A DNA stretch of 51,926 bases, from positions 1 through 51,926 of the forward strand of contig DAOTUB010000074.1 of the NCBI GenBank assembly GCA_034437455.1. Reading direction: 5' to 3'. Shown piece by piece: positions 25,300 through 33,538 of the stretch. Both the position numbers and the translations under genes were made by a program. The notes under the pieces are model-generated. The model saw nothing but the letters and a program-made list of their open reading frames with translations. It made no database searches and was not told the DNA's origin. Position 1 is the first letter of the stretch. Every line of letters begins with the position of its first letter. The stretch is from DAOTUB01 sp034437455. Its GTDB lineage: Bacteria; Chloroflexota; Anaerolineae; B4-G1.

Positions 25300-25854
25300 G
25301 TGAAGATCAAAGGTCTGGTGCTCCTGGCTCGCCGCGAGTTTGTGAAGGAACATTTTGGCGAGGAAGCCTGGGAAAAAGTCGTCAAAGCCTTGCCGGCACA
25401 AGATCAACAAGAGTTAAACTATATCCTCGCCACAAAATGGTATTCCTTTGAAACCGGCAAACGGTTAGATCGAGCCGTCGTGAACGTGCTCGGTAAAGGG
25501 AAAATAGGTTTCTTTGAAGAGATTGGAGCGGAATCGGCACGGAGAAGTTTGACGAAGGAACACAAGCTCTTCTTGACGCCGGGCGATCCCCAGGCCTTTA
25601 TGAAAAAAGCGAGCACGATCTATAAATTCTACTACGACACCGGCTATCGCACCTACCAACAAACAGGCCCCCACTCAGGCGTCATGACGACCTTTGAAGC
25701 CGAGACGTTTTCTGCCCCCGACTGTCTCACCGTGATCGGCTGGTACAAAGAAGCCCTGAAGCTGTGCGGTGCGAAGCGCGTCCAGGTCGTCGAGGAAGAG
25801 TGCCGCGCACGAGGCGACTCCTGCTGCCGGTATCGCCTCCAGTGGGAGATATAG
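25300..25854 (+). CDS. DUF2378 / V4R-like sensor-type protein
   Basis: 184 aa, GTG start with an excellent AAAGGAGGTG site. The first third (K-G-L-V-L-L-A-R-R-E-F-V-K-E-H-F-G-E-E-A-W) resembles the opening of heme-NO-binding and DUF2378 proteins. The end (C-R-A-R-G-D-S-C-C-R-Y-R-L-Q-W) has the G-D-x-C-x-Y pattern of V4R-type small-molecule binding domains. No catalytic motif. It is the first gene after the truncated nrdD. Family placement is tentative. Confidence 0.55.
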   Translation: MKIKGLVLLARREFVKEHFGEEAWEKVVKALPAQDQQELNYILATKWYSFETGKRLDRAVVNVLGKGKIGFFEEIGAESARRSLTKEHKLFLTPGDPQAFMKKASTIYKFYYDTGYRTYQQTGPHSGVMTTFEAETFSAPDCLTVIGWYKEALKLCGAKRVQVVEEECRARGDSCCRYRLQWEI

Positions 25855-25887
25855 AGATTTTATGTGACTGCTCAACCTGCGCCGATC

Positions 25888-26003
25888 GAGTAGGCCTTCA
25901 GGCCGTATCGAGACCAAGCAGGCGGCCCATGTAGAGCAAAATCAGTTGTAAAAGCCGCTCGCTTGGTTTCGATACGCCGCCATAAAAAGCGTGGCGGCTA
26001 CTC
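25888..26003. repeat. Imperfect inverted-repeat element (MITE-like)
   Basis: Arms begin GAGTAG (25888) and end CTACTC (26003). Each arm contains C-G-T-A-T-C-G-A then (A/G)ACCAAGC and a GCGG end, read inward. Each arm also has its own hairpin: GGCC-TTCA-GGCC on the left, and GCCGCCA paired with TGGCGGC on the right. It fills most of the 218-bp gap between two genes and has no ORF. Confidence 0.65.
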
Positions 26004-26072
26004 AACCAGCGCTCGCTTCAATGACCTGAGCAGTTACGATTTTATAACACATTCCGAGATCAGGAGGAACAC

Positions 26073-26432
26073 TTGTCAAAGGTATCCCAGTTCCAGAAAG
26101 AACGAGAACGACTAAATCGGCTCGTGCTGGAGCACGAAAACCTCACGGTAAAGAGATTCTACAATCTGGATACAAAAGCGTACGACGATGGCGCTCTGCC
26201 CCGGAAGGTAAAGGAACTGCTGGGCCTCGTCGCTTCGTTCGTGCTGCGGTGTGACGATTGCATCACGTACCACATCATCCAATGCCACCAGGAAGGTGTC
26301 AGCGACGAAGAACTGGTCGAGGCGCTGGCTATCGGCCTCGTCGTAGGAGGTTCGATCACGATCCCACACCAACGGAGAGCGATGGAGATGTGGGATGAGT
26401 TGAAAAGACAAGACGAACGCGAGGGAAAATGA
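26073..26432 (+). CDS. Carboxymuconolactone decarboxylase / AhpD-like protein
   Basis: 119 aa, TTG start with AGGAGG 6 nt upstream. The all-helical AhpD-like fold is indicated by K-E-L-L-G-L-V-A-S-F, then C-D-D-C-I-T-Y-H, a C-x-x-C-x-x-x-H redox centre as in AhpD. These proteins act as thiol peroxidase partners or are of unknown role. It overlaps the next gene by 4 bp. Confidence 0.85.
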   Translation: MSKVSQFQKERERLNRLVLEHENLTVKRFYNLDTKAYDDGALPRKVKELLGLVASFVLRCDDCITYHIIQCHQEGVSDEELVEALAIGLVVGGSITIPHQRRAMEMWDELKRQDEREGK

Positions 26433-27148
26433 TGAGCGAGTTATATTATACCGTGGCAGACGAGGTATTCGCACAATTCCCCGGCTATGCGCGGGGGATC
26501 GTATTGGCCTACGACGTGGCGAACGGCGAATCGCCGCCCGAGCTCGTCTCACTGCTCCGTGCCGCCGAGGCCTCCGTCCGCGACCGCTTGAGCCTGGAGG
26601 GGTTGGCAGAACATCCCCGCATCGCTTCGTGGCGAGAGGCCTACCGCTCCTTTGGAGCCAAGCCGAGCAAGTACCGCTCCTCTATCGAGGGTATGGTGCG
26701 CCGCGCGCTGCGCAACAAAGAGTTGCCGACGATCAACGCGCTGGTGGACATTGGGAACACTCTCTCGCTGCGACATCTGGTGCCGACGGGAGGACACGGC
26801 ATCGATGTCCTCACGCAAGACATCGCCCTGCGCCCGGCTACCGGAGAGGAAGAGTTTGTGCCGTTCGGCTCGGAGAAAGTCGAGCATCCCATCCCTGGCG
26901 AGATCGTCTTTGCCGAGGGGAACACGGTGCTGACCCGCCGCTGGACCTGGCGCCAGGCAAACCACACGCTGACCCTGCCCACGACGACGGCGATCGAGTT
27001 CAACGTGGATGGGCTGCCGCCCGTCCCGATCGCGGAGGTCGAAGAGATCTGCCAGGAGGTCGCGGAACTGATCGGGCGATTCTGCGGCGGGCGCTTCCGC
27101 TTCGAGATGCTCACGCAGGAGAATCCACGCATCCGGCTGACCAAATAG
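26429..27148 (+). CDS. Stand-alone B3/B4 tRNA-binding domain protein
   Basis: 239 aa. W-R-E-A-Y-R-S-F-G-A-K-P-S-K-Y-R-S-S-I-E and the following L-P-x-I-N-x-L-V-D-I-G-N are the hallmark of the B3/B4 domain, the editing module of phenylalanyl-tRNA synthetase beta chain. No other synthetase domain is present. Stand-alone copies are often proposed to edit or bind aminoacyl-tRNA, but the function is not settled. Translational coupling with the AhpD-like gene is suggested by ATGATGA at the junction. Confidence 0.82.
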   Translation: MMSELYYTVADEVFAQFPGYARGIVLAYDVANGESPPELVSLLRAAEASVRDRLSLEGLAEHPRIASWREAYRSFGAKPSKYRSSIEGMVRRALRNKELPTINALVDIGNTLSLRHLVPTGGHGIDVLTQDIALRPATGEEEFVPFGSEKVEHPIPGEIVFAEGNTVLTRRWTWRQANHTLTLPTTTAIEFNVDGLPPVPIAEVEEICQEVAELIGRFCGGRFRFEMLTQENPRIRLTK

Positions 27149-27175
27149 CCGGCGCCGTTCGATGGAGAGGCCACC

Positions 27176-27979
27176 ATGAACATTCAAGAGTACAACCGCC
27201 TGGCCTGGAACAAGCAGGTCGAGGAAGGAAACCGCTGGACGATTCCCGTAAGCAGCGCGGTGATTGACGCGGCGCGGAAAGGTCGCTGGGAGATCGTCTT
27301 GACTCCGACCAGGCCGGTGCCGAGGGAATGGTTCCCCGAGCTGGCAGGGTTGGACGTGCTCTGCCTGGCCTCGGGGGGAGGTCAGCAGGGGCCGGTTCTG
27401 GCAGCCGCCGGTGCGCATGTGACGGTGTTCGACAACTCGCCGCGGCAACTGGAGCAGGATCGCCAGGTGGCGGAGCGTGAAGGGTTGAGCATCCAAACGG
27501 TCGAAGGAGACATGGCCGACCTGGGGGCATTTGCCGACGCGAGTTTCGATCTCGTCGTACATCCGGTGTCCAACACATTCGTTCCAGACGTTCGACCGGT
27601 GTGGAAGGAAGCGTACCGGGTGCTGCGAGAAGGCGGAGCGTTGCTGGCCGGGTTTTCGAATCCGGCGCTGTACCTTTTTGACTACGCGCTGGCAGATCGG
27701 ACAGGAGTGTTGCAGGTCAAATACACCCTACCCTATTCTGACGTGGCGAGTTTGAGCGCGGAGGAGAAGCAGCGATATATCGAAGAGGGGACGCCCCTCG
27801 AGTTCAGCCACACGCTGGAGGATCAGCTCGGCGGGCAGATCGAGGCCGGCTTCGTGCTGACGGGCTTTTACGAGGATGCGTTCGAGGACGAGGAGTGGGA
27901 CATTCTGGGAAAATATATGAACTCCTACATCGCCACTCGCGCAGTCAAGCTATTCGGTGCAAGGGGACAACACGCATGA
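27176..27979 (+). CDS. Class I SAM-dependent methyltransferase
   Basis: 267 aa. The SAM-binding loop is V-L-C-L-A-S-G-G-G-Q-Q-G-P, followed by the acidic end of strand 2 in V-T-V-F-D-N-S and by F-D-L-V-V-H-P-V-S at motif II. Substrate unknown. It overlaps the next gene by 4 bp (ATGA), so it is likely the first gene of a small operon with the nitrilase-type hydrolase and two unknown proteins. Confidence 0.85.
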   Translation: MNIQEYNRLAWNKQVEEGNRWTIPVSSAVIDAARKGRWEIVLTPTRPVPREWFPELAGLDVLCLASGGGQQGPVLAAAGAHVTVFDNSPRQLEQDRQVAEREGLSIQTVEGDMADLGAFADASFDLVVHPVSNTFVPDVRPVWKEAYRVLREGGALLAGFSNPALYLFDYALADRTGVLQVKYTLPYSDVASLSAEEKQRYIEEGTPLEFSHTLEDQLGGQIEAGFVLTGFYEDAFEDEEWDILGKYMNSYIATRAVKLFGARGQHA

Positions 27980-28749
27980 AAGTCACGGTATGCGAACTCA
28001 GGAACGACCCGGATAGGCTGGAACAGGATTGGCGATCGCTGGTCGCTCACGTCCATGCCGAGGCCAGCGATCTGGTGCTGCTGCCCGAAATGCCTTTCTA
28101 TCCCTGGGTCGCCCAGACCAGGCAGGTCGATCCCGCTGTGTGGCGGGCCTCGGTCGAGGCGCACGAGCGATGGCTGGCTCGATTGCCAGAGCTTGTGCCC
28201 GCGCTCGTGATCGGCACGCGCCCGATCCGGCAAGGAGAGAAGCGGCTCAACGAAGGGTTTATCTGGAAGGAAACCTCGGGCTATCGAGCCGCACACACCA
28301 AGTATTATCTCCCCGACGAGGACGGGTTCTGGGAGGCGTCGTGGTACCAGCGGGGGGACGGCGAGTTTTTGCCCTGCCAAATTGACAACGTGCAGGTAGG
28401 ATTTCAGATCTGTACCGAGATTTGGTTTACCCAACACACCCGCGAGTATGGCAAACGGGGCGTCCATCTGCTGGTCTGCCCGCGAGCGACGCCGGCCAGC
28501 TCCGTCTCAAAGTGGATCGCCGGCGGGCAGACGGCGGCGGTCATATCGGGGGCGTTCTGTCTGTCGTCGAATATCGGCGGGGTGAATGAAGGCAGCGTCA
28601 AATGGGGAGGGAGCGGCTGGATTATCGAGCCGGAAGAGGGCGAGGTTCTGGAGATCACCTCGCGGGAAGCGCCGTTCCTGACGCGGGATATTGACCTGAC
28701 GGTGGCCGAAGCAGCCAAACATACCTATCCCCGCTACGTACTCGACTGA
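27976..28749 (+). CDS. Carbon-nitrogen hydrolase (nitrilase superfamily)
   Basis: 257 aa from the ATG at 27976. The Glu-Lys-Cys triad is visible: L-L-P-E-M-P-F (Glu), H-T-K-Y-Y-L-P-D-E (Lys) and F-Q-I-C-T-E-I-W-F (Cys). These enzymes cleave nitriles, amides or carbamoyl groups. The exact branch is not clear. It overlaps the methyltransferase gene by 4 bp, which suggests a common pathway (inference). Confidence 0.88.
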   Translation: MKVTVCELRNDPDRLEQDWRSLVAHVHAEASDLVLLPEMPFYPWVAQTRQVDPAVWRASVEAHERWLARLPELVPALVIGTRPIRQGEKRLNEGFIWKETSGYRAAHTKYYLPDEDGFWEASWYQRGDGEFLPCQIDNVQVGFQICTEIWFTQHTREYGKRGVHLLVCPRATPASSVSKWIAGGQTAAVISGAFCLSSNIGGVNEGSVKWGGSGWIIEPEEGEVLEITSREAPFLTRDIDLTVAEAAKHTYPRYVLD

Positions 28750-28758
28750 ACTGTAGAA

Positions 28759-29214
28759 ATGTTCGAATGGGATGAAGGGTTGAAGCATTTTATGACGCAC
28801 TGGTTTCCCGGGCTGATGCACGGACTGGAAGAAGTAGACGACGGCGCCAGGGAGACGGTACTCCGCGCCTGCGGCAAAGCCTGCGCCCATTCCTATACCG
28901 TCCAACGCTTTCAAGAGGCCAGGCGAGATAGCGCCGACCTGGATGATTTTCTCACCCAACTGGCCGACAAATTTTCAGGAGCGAGGTACGAGAAAATCGC
29001 TCCGCACACCATCAGGGTGAGCTATGAACAGTGTGCATGCGACCTGGTGACGCGCGGGCTGGTCAACTCTCCCTTGCTCTGCGACTGTTCGGCGCACAGC
29101 CTGCGAGAGAATTTCGAGCGCTCCCTGGGGACGCCCGTGACCGTCGTCATCGAATCATCGCTCTTGCGGGGAGGAAATCGCTGCGCTTTGCTCGTCTCAT
29201 TGGAGGAAGAATGA
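28759..29214 (+). CDS. Cys-rich protein of unknown function
   Basis: 151 aa. Cysteines are in patterned pairs: A-C-G-K-A-C, Y-E-Q-C-A-C-D, L-L-C-D-C-S, and a late G-G-N-R-C-A. The order (C-x-C-D, then C-x-C, then a G-x-x-x-C-A-L-L-V ending) suggests a metal- or ligand-binding fold similar to V4R-like proteins, but I do not recognise the family. There is no clear ribosome site; it begins 9 bp after the hydrolase stop and overlaps the next gene by 4 bp. Confidence 0.65.
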   Translation: MFEWDEGLKHFMTHWFPGLMHGLEEVDDGARETVLRACGKACAHSYTVQRFQEARRDSADLDDFLTQLADKFSGARYEKIAPHTIRVSYEQCACDLVTRGLVNSPLLCDCSAHSLRENFERSLGTPVTVVIESSLLRGGNRCALLVSLEEE

Positions 29215-29771
29215 ATCGTTCTGAACAAGAAATGTCCCAGTGGCTGGCGCATCCGATGGAATTCGGCGAACCTCCCGAAGAGATCCAAGAGATCCATCGC
29301 GAGAAGACACATTGGCCGCTCTTTGACGAGAAAGTAGAGCTGGTCTTTCACCGCTACAGGATGAAGGATGGCTTTACCAGCATCGGCATGACCGGCCCGA
29401 TCACGTGGAGTTTCGTCGGAGACGATCTGAGCGGCTTTAGCATGGACGAGTTGAAGCGGCTGTACGCGGGGTGGTACATCGCGTTCACGGCGCTCAACTC
29501 GCCCAACCATTCCCACGAGCGCAACCGAGAGGAACGAGAGGCGCTCGCGGAAAGGCTGAAGGAGGAGCAAGCGGGGTTCGTCCGCGTGATGGACTATCTG
29601 AGCTTTGGCGAGCTCGTATTCTACGCCTACAAGGTGAAACAGAATGGCAACGAGCTGGTCATCGCCACGGACACGGAGACCCGAACGGAGCACAAAGCGG
29701 GTTCCAAATATCTACGACTGCCGCCGCTGTTCTATTTTCTAGGTTCCCTGTTCTTTGAGGGTAAGCTGTGA
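29211..29771 (+). CDS. Conserved-looking protein of unknown function
   Basis: 186 aa from the ATG at 29211, which has GGAGG 4 nt upstream. It is soluble, with several aromatic-rich stretches (H-W-P-L-F-D-E-K, then Y-A-G-W-Y-I-A-F) and a basic/hydrophobic C-terminus. No motif is recognised. It is coupled to the Cys-rich gene by a 4-bp overlap. Confidence 0.6.
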   Translation: MNRSEQEMSQWLAHPMEFGEPPEEIQEIHREKTHWPLFDEKVELVFHRYRMKDGFTSIGMTGPITWSFVGDDLSGFSMDELKRLYAGWYIAFTALNSPNHSHERNREEREALAERLKEEQAGFVRVMDYLSFGELVFYAYKVKQNGNELVIATDTETRTEHKAGSKYLRLPPLFYFLGSLFFEGKL

Positions 29772-29825
29772 CGAACATTTAGAGAGGGGTCACCATGAAC
29801 TCCGTTCACGCAGAAGGACGAAAAT

Positions 29826-29877
29826 GTAGGGCGGTTTTGCTAACCGCCATTTTGGTCGGATAGCAAATCCGACCTAC
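29826..29877. repeat. Double-hairpin palindromic repeat
   Basis: Ends GTAGG and CCTAC pair with each other. Inside are two hairpins: GGCGGTT (29830-29836) with AACCGCC (29842-29848), and GGTCGGAT (29854-29861) with ATCCGACC (29867-29874). This is a REP-like dispersed element by structure. The remaining sequence between 29772 and 29904 shows no gene. Confidence 0.75.
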
Positions 29878-29904
29878 CGGGTTATTTTCAGAGGAGATGA
29901 CTTG

Positions 29905-30294
29905 ATGGATGAGACTGGCTACGAAGCGGAGAAAGAAGCGATTCGGAAGGCGATCCTGGATTATTACCACGAGGGTCACGTCCAGCACGATCCAGAGCTT
30001 TACAAACAAGTCCTGCATCCCGACTGGAAGTTCTTCATGTTTGACCAGAACAGGGAGCTAAAGATTATCGATCGGGACCAATACTGCGCCTGGTACGATC
30101 CCCAAGACGTGGACCCGGAGATAGAATGGGAAACCGAGTTCTACTCCATCGACGTAACCGAGAGCGTGGGCGCGGCCAAAATCCGATTGGAAAACCAAAA
30201 GGTGCGGTACATCGACTACTTTAACATGCTCAAGCTTGATGGAAAATGGTGGATCGTGAACAAAATATCATACGGTGTGCGCAAGAACGAGTGA
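29905..30294 (+). CDS. NTF2-like (lumazine-binding / SnoaL-type) protein
   Basis: 129 aa from the ATG at 29905, with GAGGAG upstream; a TTG one codon earlier is also possible. The helix-then-sheet pattern (I-R-K-A-I-L-D-Y-Y-H-E-G, L-H-P-D-W-K, W-W-I-V-N-K-I) fits the NTF2-like superfamily, which includes small enzymes and binding proteins. Function cannot be told. Confidence 0.72.
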   Translation: MDETGYEAEKEAIRKAILDYYHEGHVQHDPELYKQVLHPDWKFFMFDQNRELKIIDRDQYCAWYDPQDVDPEIEWETEFYSIDVTESVGAAKIRLENQKVRYIDYFNMLKLDGKWWIVNKISYGVRKNE

Positions 30295-30338
30295 CGCGCA
30301 GTGTTATCATTTGGTTATCATTTAAGCACTGCTCGGTT

Positions 30339-30461
30339 CCGTCATTCCGAGTGAGCGTAGCGAATCGAGGAATCTCCACTTGCGATGGCTAATCCGATTC
30401 TGACGAGAGATTCCGTCGGACGTGCAGCCTCCGCCCTCCCTTCGGTCGCCCGGAATGACGG
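30339..30461. repeat. Inverted-repeat element with 11-bp perfect ends
   Basis: CCGTCATTCCG (30339-30349) and CGGAATGACGG (30451-30461) are perfect inverted ends. Inside are GAGGAATCTCC and GAGAGATTCC, a further imperfect pair. Elements with this kind of end occur widely in bacterial genomes. It runs into the leader of the next gene and has no believable ORF. Confidence 0.65.
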
Positions 30462-30508
30462 ATCAGAGGAATCTGATGATAGCCATACCTCAAGAGGAAC
30501 GTAGAACC

Positions 30509-31102
30509 GTGCACATCTATATCGTCTTTTGTCATCCGAGCAAAAAATCCTTCACGTTCGCGGTGCTGGAATCGTTTCTCGCCGGCCTGCGAGAGACGGA
30601 GCACACCTTCGAGATCGGCGACCTGTACGAGATGGATTTCCAGACCGATATGGACCTGGAACAGTACAACCGCGAGACGAGCCTCGAGCCCTCGCTGCCG
30701 GTTCCCGCCGACGTCGCGGCGGAGCAGGAGAAAATTGGGCGGGCCGACGCGCTGGTCATCCTCTATCCCCTCTGGTGGAGCGATTGCCCGGCCAAGCTCA
30801 AGGGCTGGTTCGACCGGGTGTGGACGCTGGGGTACGCCTATTCGTACGAAGAGGGCAGCCACGCCGCGCCGGGCATCGGCATCGACAAGGCGCTGGTGAT
30901 CTGCCCGGCGGGGCATCCGGTCGAGCATCTGGAGGAGATTGGGGTCGCGCCCAGTATGCGCTGCATCATGTTGAACGACCGGCTGCGGGGCGTGGGGGTG
31001 AAAGAGGCGACGATGGAGATATTGGGGGGGATGGTGGAGCAGGACTCTAGGGTTCGGGAGCGGAATCTGGAGAGGGCGTTTGAGCTGGGGAGGATGTTTT
31101 GA
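30509..31102 (+). CDS. NAD(P)H dehydrogenase (quinone)-like flavodoxin-fold oxidoreductase
   Basis: 197 aa from the GTG at 30509 (GAGGAA upstream); a longer open frame from 30422 is inside the repeat. Typical features of the NQO1/MdaB/KefF group: V-H-I-Y-I-V-F-C-H-P-S-K-K-S-F-T, then L-V-I-L-Y-P-L-W-W, P-A-K-L-K-G-W-F-D-R-V-W and G-Y-A-Y. It would use FAD or FMN with NAD(P)H to reduce quinones or similar. Stands alone. Confidence 0.87.
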   Translation: MHIYIVFCHPSKKSFTFAVLESFLAGLRETEHTFEIGDLYEMDFQTDMDLEQYNRETSLEPSLPVPADVAAEQEKIGRADALVILYPLWWSDCPAKLKGWFDRVWTLGYAYSYEEGSHAAPGIGIDKALVICPAGHPVEHLEEIGVAPSMRCIMLNDRLRGVGVKEATMEILGGMVEQDSRVRERNLERAFELGRMF

Positions 31103-31238
31103 GATAACAAAGTAGCAAGCTTCAAGCTATGGTTGCCCATCCAGGTTTATAAACTGCGAAGTGGCAGTATATTCCAGTGCTGGGCGCACACCGACTTGAT
31201 GTTGAATGTCTCGTGTTTCTTGGAAGGAGGAAAGGGCC

Positions 31239-32069
31239 ATGCAGTCACGACAGATTCTCGAATCCTTGCAACGCAGAGCCGATGTGGTCCTCAAGTGGAT
31301 AACCTATGTTACAGCCCTGTTCACGCTTGCTGGCTGGCTATCGGGTTTCTTCTCTTGGGGCAACCGCGGCTTCTTCTTGCTTGTTAGGGCACATCTGGCA
31401 AGTGTGGGTTGGCTAGTAATTGGACTCAGCATCTTGACTCTGTGGATACGGACATCAAGGCTGAATCGTCGATTTATCTATAGGTTCACAGATGACTTCA
31501 AGGGAGACCTGAAGGCAAAGTGGGATTTCGAAGGCGACTGGCGTATCGCGGAACCGGGAACCCTTCTTGTGACCGGATCAGACGCTGGAGGACTCACGAA
31601 AGTTGGAGCTTTGTGGGAGAACTACACCCTGTCCTTCAAGGCATGCATACGGCAACAGTGCCTTGGTGTCATCGTGCGAGGTCAAGACCTGAACAACTAC
31701 TACATGTTTCAGATAAATAAAGACAAAATACGTCCGCATCGGCGTGTTGCAATACCAGTTATCGACGAGCGGCAGTTTGCACAGATCGATCAACAGGGAA
31801 GCCCCACACAACTGTCATCCGCTCTTTCCGTTAGATTTCGCACAGGCTGGCAAATCCTCGAGCCTTCCATTCCAATCACTCCATCCTTGGAGGACTGGTT
31901 CAACGTGAAAATTGTTGTCGAAGGAGAGTCAGTGAGAATATACATAGATAAGCAACTGCTGTATCAGCAAGACTCCTTCTTCAAGATTTCCACCGGCAAA
32001 GTAGGATTCAGAAATTACGGAAGTGAGTCAGCTCTGATCAAAAAGGTTCGGGTGACAGTTCGTGTCTAG
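31239..32069 (+). CDS. Membrane protein with concanavalin-like beta domain
   Basis: 276 aa from the ATG at 31239, chosen for AGGAGG 8 nt upstream. Two membrane helices (about residues 18-40 and 50-68) are followed by a soluble beta-rich domain: F-T-D-D-F-K-G-D-L, W-D-F-E-G-D-W, V-R-G-Q-D-L-N-N-Y-Y-M-F, and the end I-S-T-G-K-V-G-F-R. This pattern is that of LamG/DUF1080-type lectin-like domains, which bind carbohydrate. The genes here have lower GC than the neighbours. Confidence 0.6.
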   Translation: MQSRQILESLQRRADVVLKWITYVTALFTLAGWLSGFFSWGNRGFFLLVRAHLASVGWLVIGLSILTLWIRTSRLNRRFIYRFTDDFKGDLKAKWDFEGDWRIAEPGTLLVTGSDAGGLTKVGALWENYTLSFKACIRQQCLGVIVRGQDLNNYYMFQINKDKIRPHRRVAIPVIDERQFAQIDQQGSPTQLSSALSVRFRTGWQILEPSIPITPSLEDWFNVKIVVEGESVRIYIDKQLLYQQDSFFKISTGKVGFRNYGSESALIKKVRVTVRV

Positions 32070-32388
32070 CAAGAATCTCCATAGGATGTGCACCCAACAC
32101 GTACTGGAGGCAACAGCGCCTATCGGCACTGGGTAGCATCGGTGGCCCATTTCAGAAGGTAGTTGGTAAACAAAGAAGTCAGTGCGAATCCAGCGCTAAA
32201 TCTCGGCTCCATCTTGTTACGATTGAAATAGAGATCAGAAAATGCTAATCACAAACAACACCCGCATGGGCAGGTACGCTGGGTTCTCGACAAATCTACT
32301 GCTCGGCGAGAGTTGAGAGTTGAGTATGAAACCCAAAACCTACAACGAGCCTACTAAGAAAGTTAAAAGCAACATCAGAGAGTAACCT
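32070..32388. other. Intergenic stretch, no gene seen
   Basis: 319 bp of AT-richer sequence without a supported ORF, tRNA or terminator. It holds one heptanucleotide run at 32308-32328 (GAGAGTT GAGAGTT GAGTATG), the same unit as in murF. Confidence 0.7.
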
Positions 32389-32628
32389 ATGAACACATCA
32401 TACACAAACTCGCCCGACGGCACACAGATTACCTACAATCGCAGTGGCACAGTTCCAGCGCTTGTGTTGTTGCACGGCGGAGGCGGCTCGCGCCAGGAGC
32501 GGCGCGAAGCGGGCTACGTCGAACGGCTCCGAGACCACTTTATCGTCATCACCCTCGACCTGCGCAGCCACGGCGAGAGCGGCCAGGAGACGATAGATTT
32601 TTGCGCGCACTGGCCCACCAACCAGTAA
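32389..32628 (+). pseudogene. Truncated alpha/beta hydrolase
   Basis: 79 codons. The start of an alpha/beta hydrolase is clear: L-V-L-L-H-G-G-G-G-S-R (oxyanion region) and V-I-T-L-D-L-R-S-H-G-E-S-G. After this about 65-residue piece, the frame turns into unrelated residues (F-C-A-H-W-P-T-N-Q) and stops. The nucleophile elbow, Asp and His are absent, so it cannot be an active hydrolase. Probably left by a deletion. Confidence 0.8.
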
Positions 32629-32645
32629 ACGCTCAGGAACAAGCA

Positions 32646-33488
32646 ATGTCCGACACAAACACCTACGTACAAAGCCTGCTGCTATCCAACCCGCTGAGAG
32701 AACCGCTCCTTCGCGAGGCGATCCAGGCGCTACGACTCCCTCCGGGAAGCCGAGGGCTGGACGCCGGATGCGGGATCGGCCTGCAAGCCCTGCTGCTGGC
32801 CGAGGCGGTGGGGCCGACCGGTCACGTCACCGGGCTCGATCTATCCCCCGAATTCCTCGCCCACGCGCGGGAGATCGCCGGGAAGCACGGCCTGGCGGCG
32901 CGCATCTCGTTTCGGGAGGGAGATATCCACCGGCTACCTTTCGACGACGACGACTTTGACTGGCTATGGAGCGCAGACTGCGCCGGGTATCGTCTCGTCA
33001 CCGATCCTCTGCGCCTGGTGCAGGAGTTGGCGCGGGTGGTCAGGCCGGGCGGCCGCATGGCGATCCTCGCCTGGTCGTCTCAAATGCTGCTTCCGGGCTA
33101 CCCGCTGCTGGAAGCCCGGCTCAATGCGACCCCTTCGGGTACCGCGCCGTTCACGGCGGGGATGAGGCCAGAATCGCACTATCTGCGCATGCTGGGCTGG
33201 TTCCGCGAGGCGGGCCTGCAGGAACCCGCCGCTCAGACCTTTGTGGGCAGCGTCCACGCTCCGCTGAGCGACGACCTCCGCGACGGATTGGCGGATCTCC
33301 TCCAGATGCGCTGGGGAGGCGCGGAATCCGAGGCGTCCCCGGAGGATTGGGCCGCCTATCAGCGGCTCCGCCAACCGGGGTCGCCGGATTTTATCCTGGA
33401 TCGCGGGGACTATTATGCGTTTTTCACTTACTGTTTCATGGCCGGGTCGCCAGATAGCAGACAGGCGACGGCCTATTCAAATCGTTGA
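32646..33488 (+). CDS. Class I SAM-dependent methyltransferase (UbiE/type 11-like)
   Basis: 280 aa from the ATG at 32646. SAM loop L-D-A-G-C-G-I-G-L-Q-A, strand-2 L-D-L-S-P-E-F-L, G-D-I-H-R-L-P-F-D-D-D-D-F-D, and V-R-P-G-G-R-M-A-I-L-A-W form the complete motif set. Substrate unknown. It follows the truncated hydrolase by 17 bp. Confidence 0.86.
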   Translation: MSDTNTYVQSLLLSNPLREPLLREAIQALRLPPGSRGLDAGCGIGLQALLLAEAVGPTGHVTGLDLSPEFLAHAREIAGKHGLAARISFREGDIHRLPFDDDDFDWLWSADCAGYRLVTDPLRLVQELARVVRPGGRMAILAWSSQMLLPGYPLLEARLNATPSGTAPFTAGMRPESHYLRMLGWFREAGLQEPAAQTFVGSVHAPLSDDLRDGLADLLQMRWGGAESEASPEDWAAYQRLRQPGSPDFILDRGDYYAFFTYCFMAGSPDSRQATAYSNR

Positions 33489-33538
33489 GCGGCGCGGGTC
33501 GCCGCCACAATTCAGATACCAAAAAGGAGCAAGATCAA

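Noticed and set aside
25230..25300. Simple frameshift hiding the NrdD tail directly after the stop
   Set aside because: No frame after 25260 gives the R-x-x-G-Y tail; the next good frame starts an unrelated gene with a strong ribosome site.
32070..32388. tRNA or small RNA gene
   Set aside because: I saw no cloverleaf, no T-loop GTTCRA box in the right place and no terminator hairpin.
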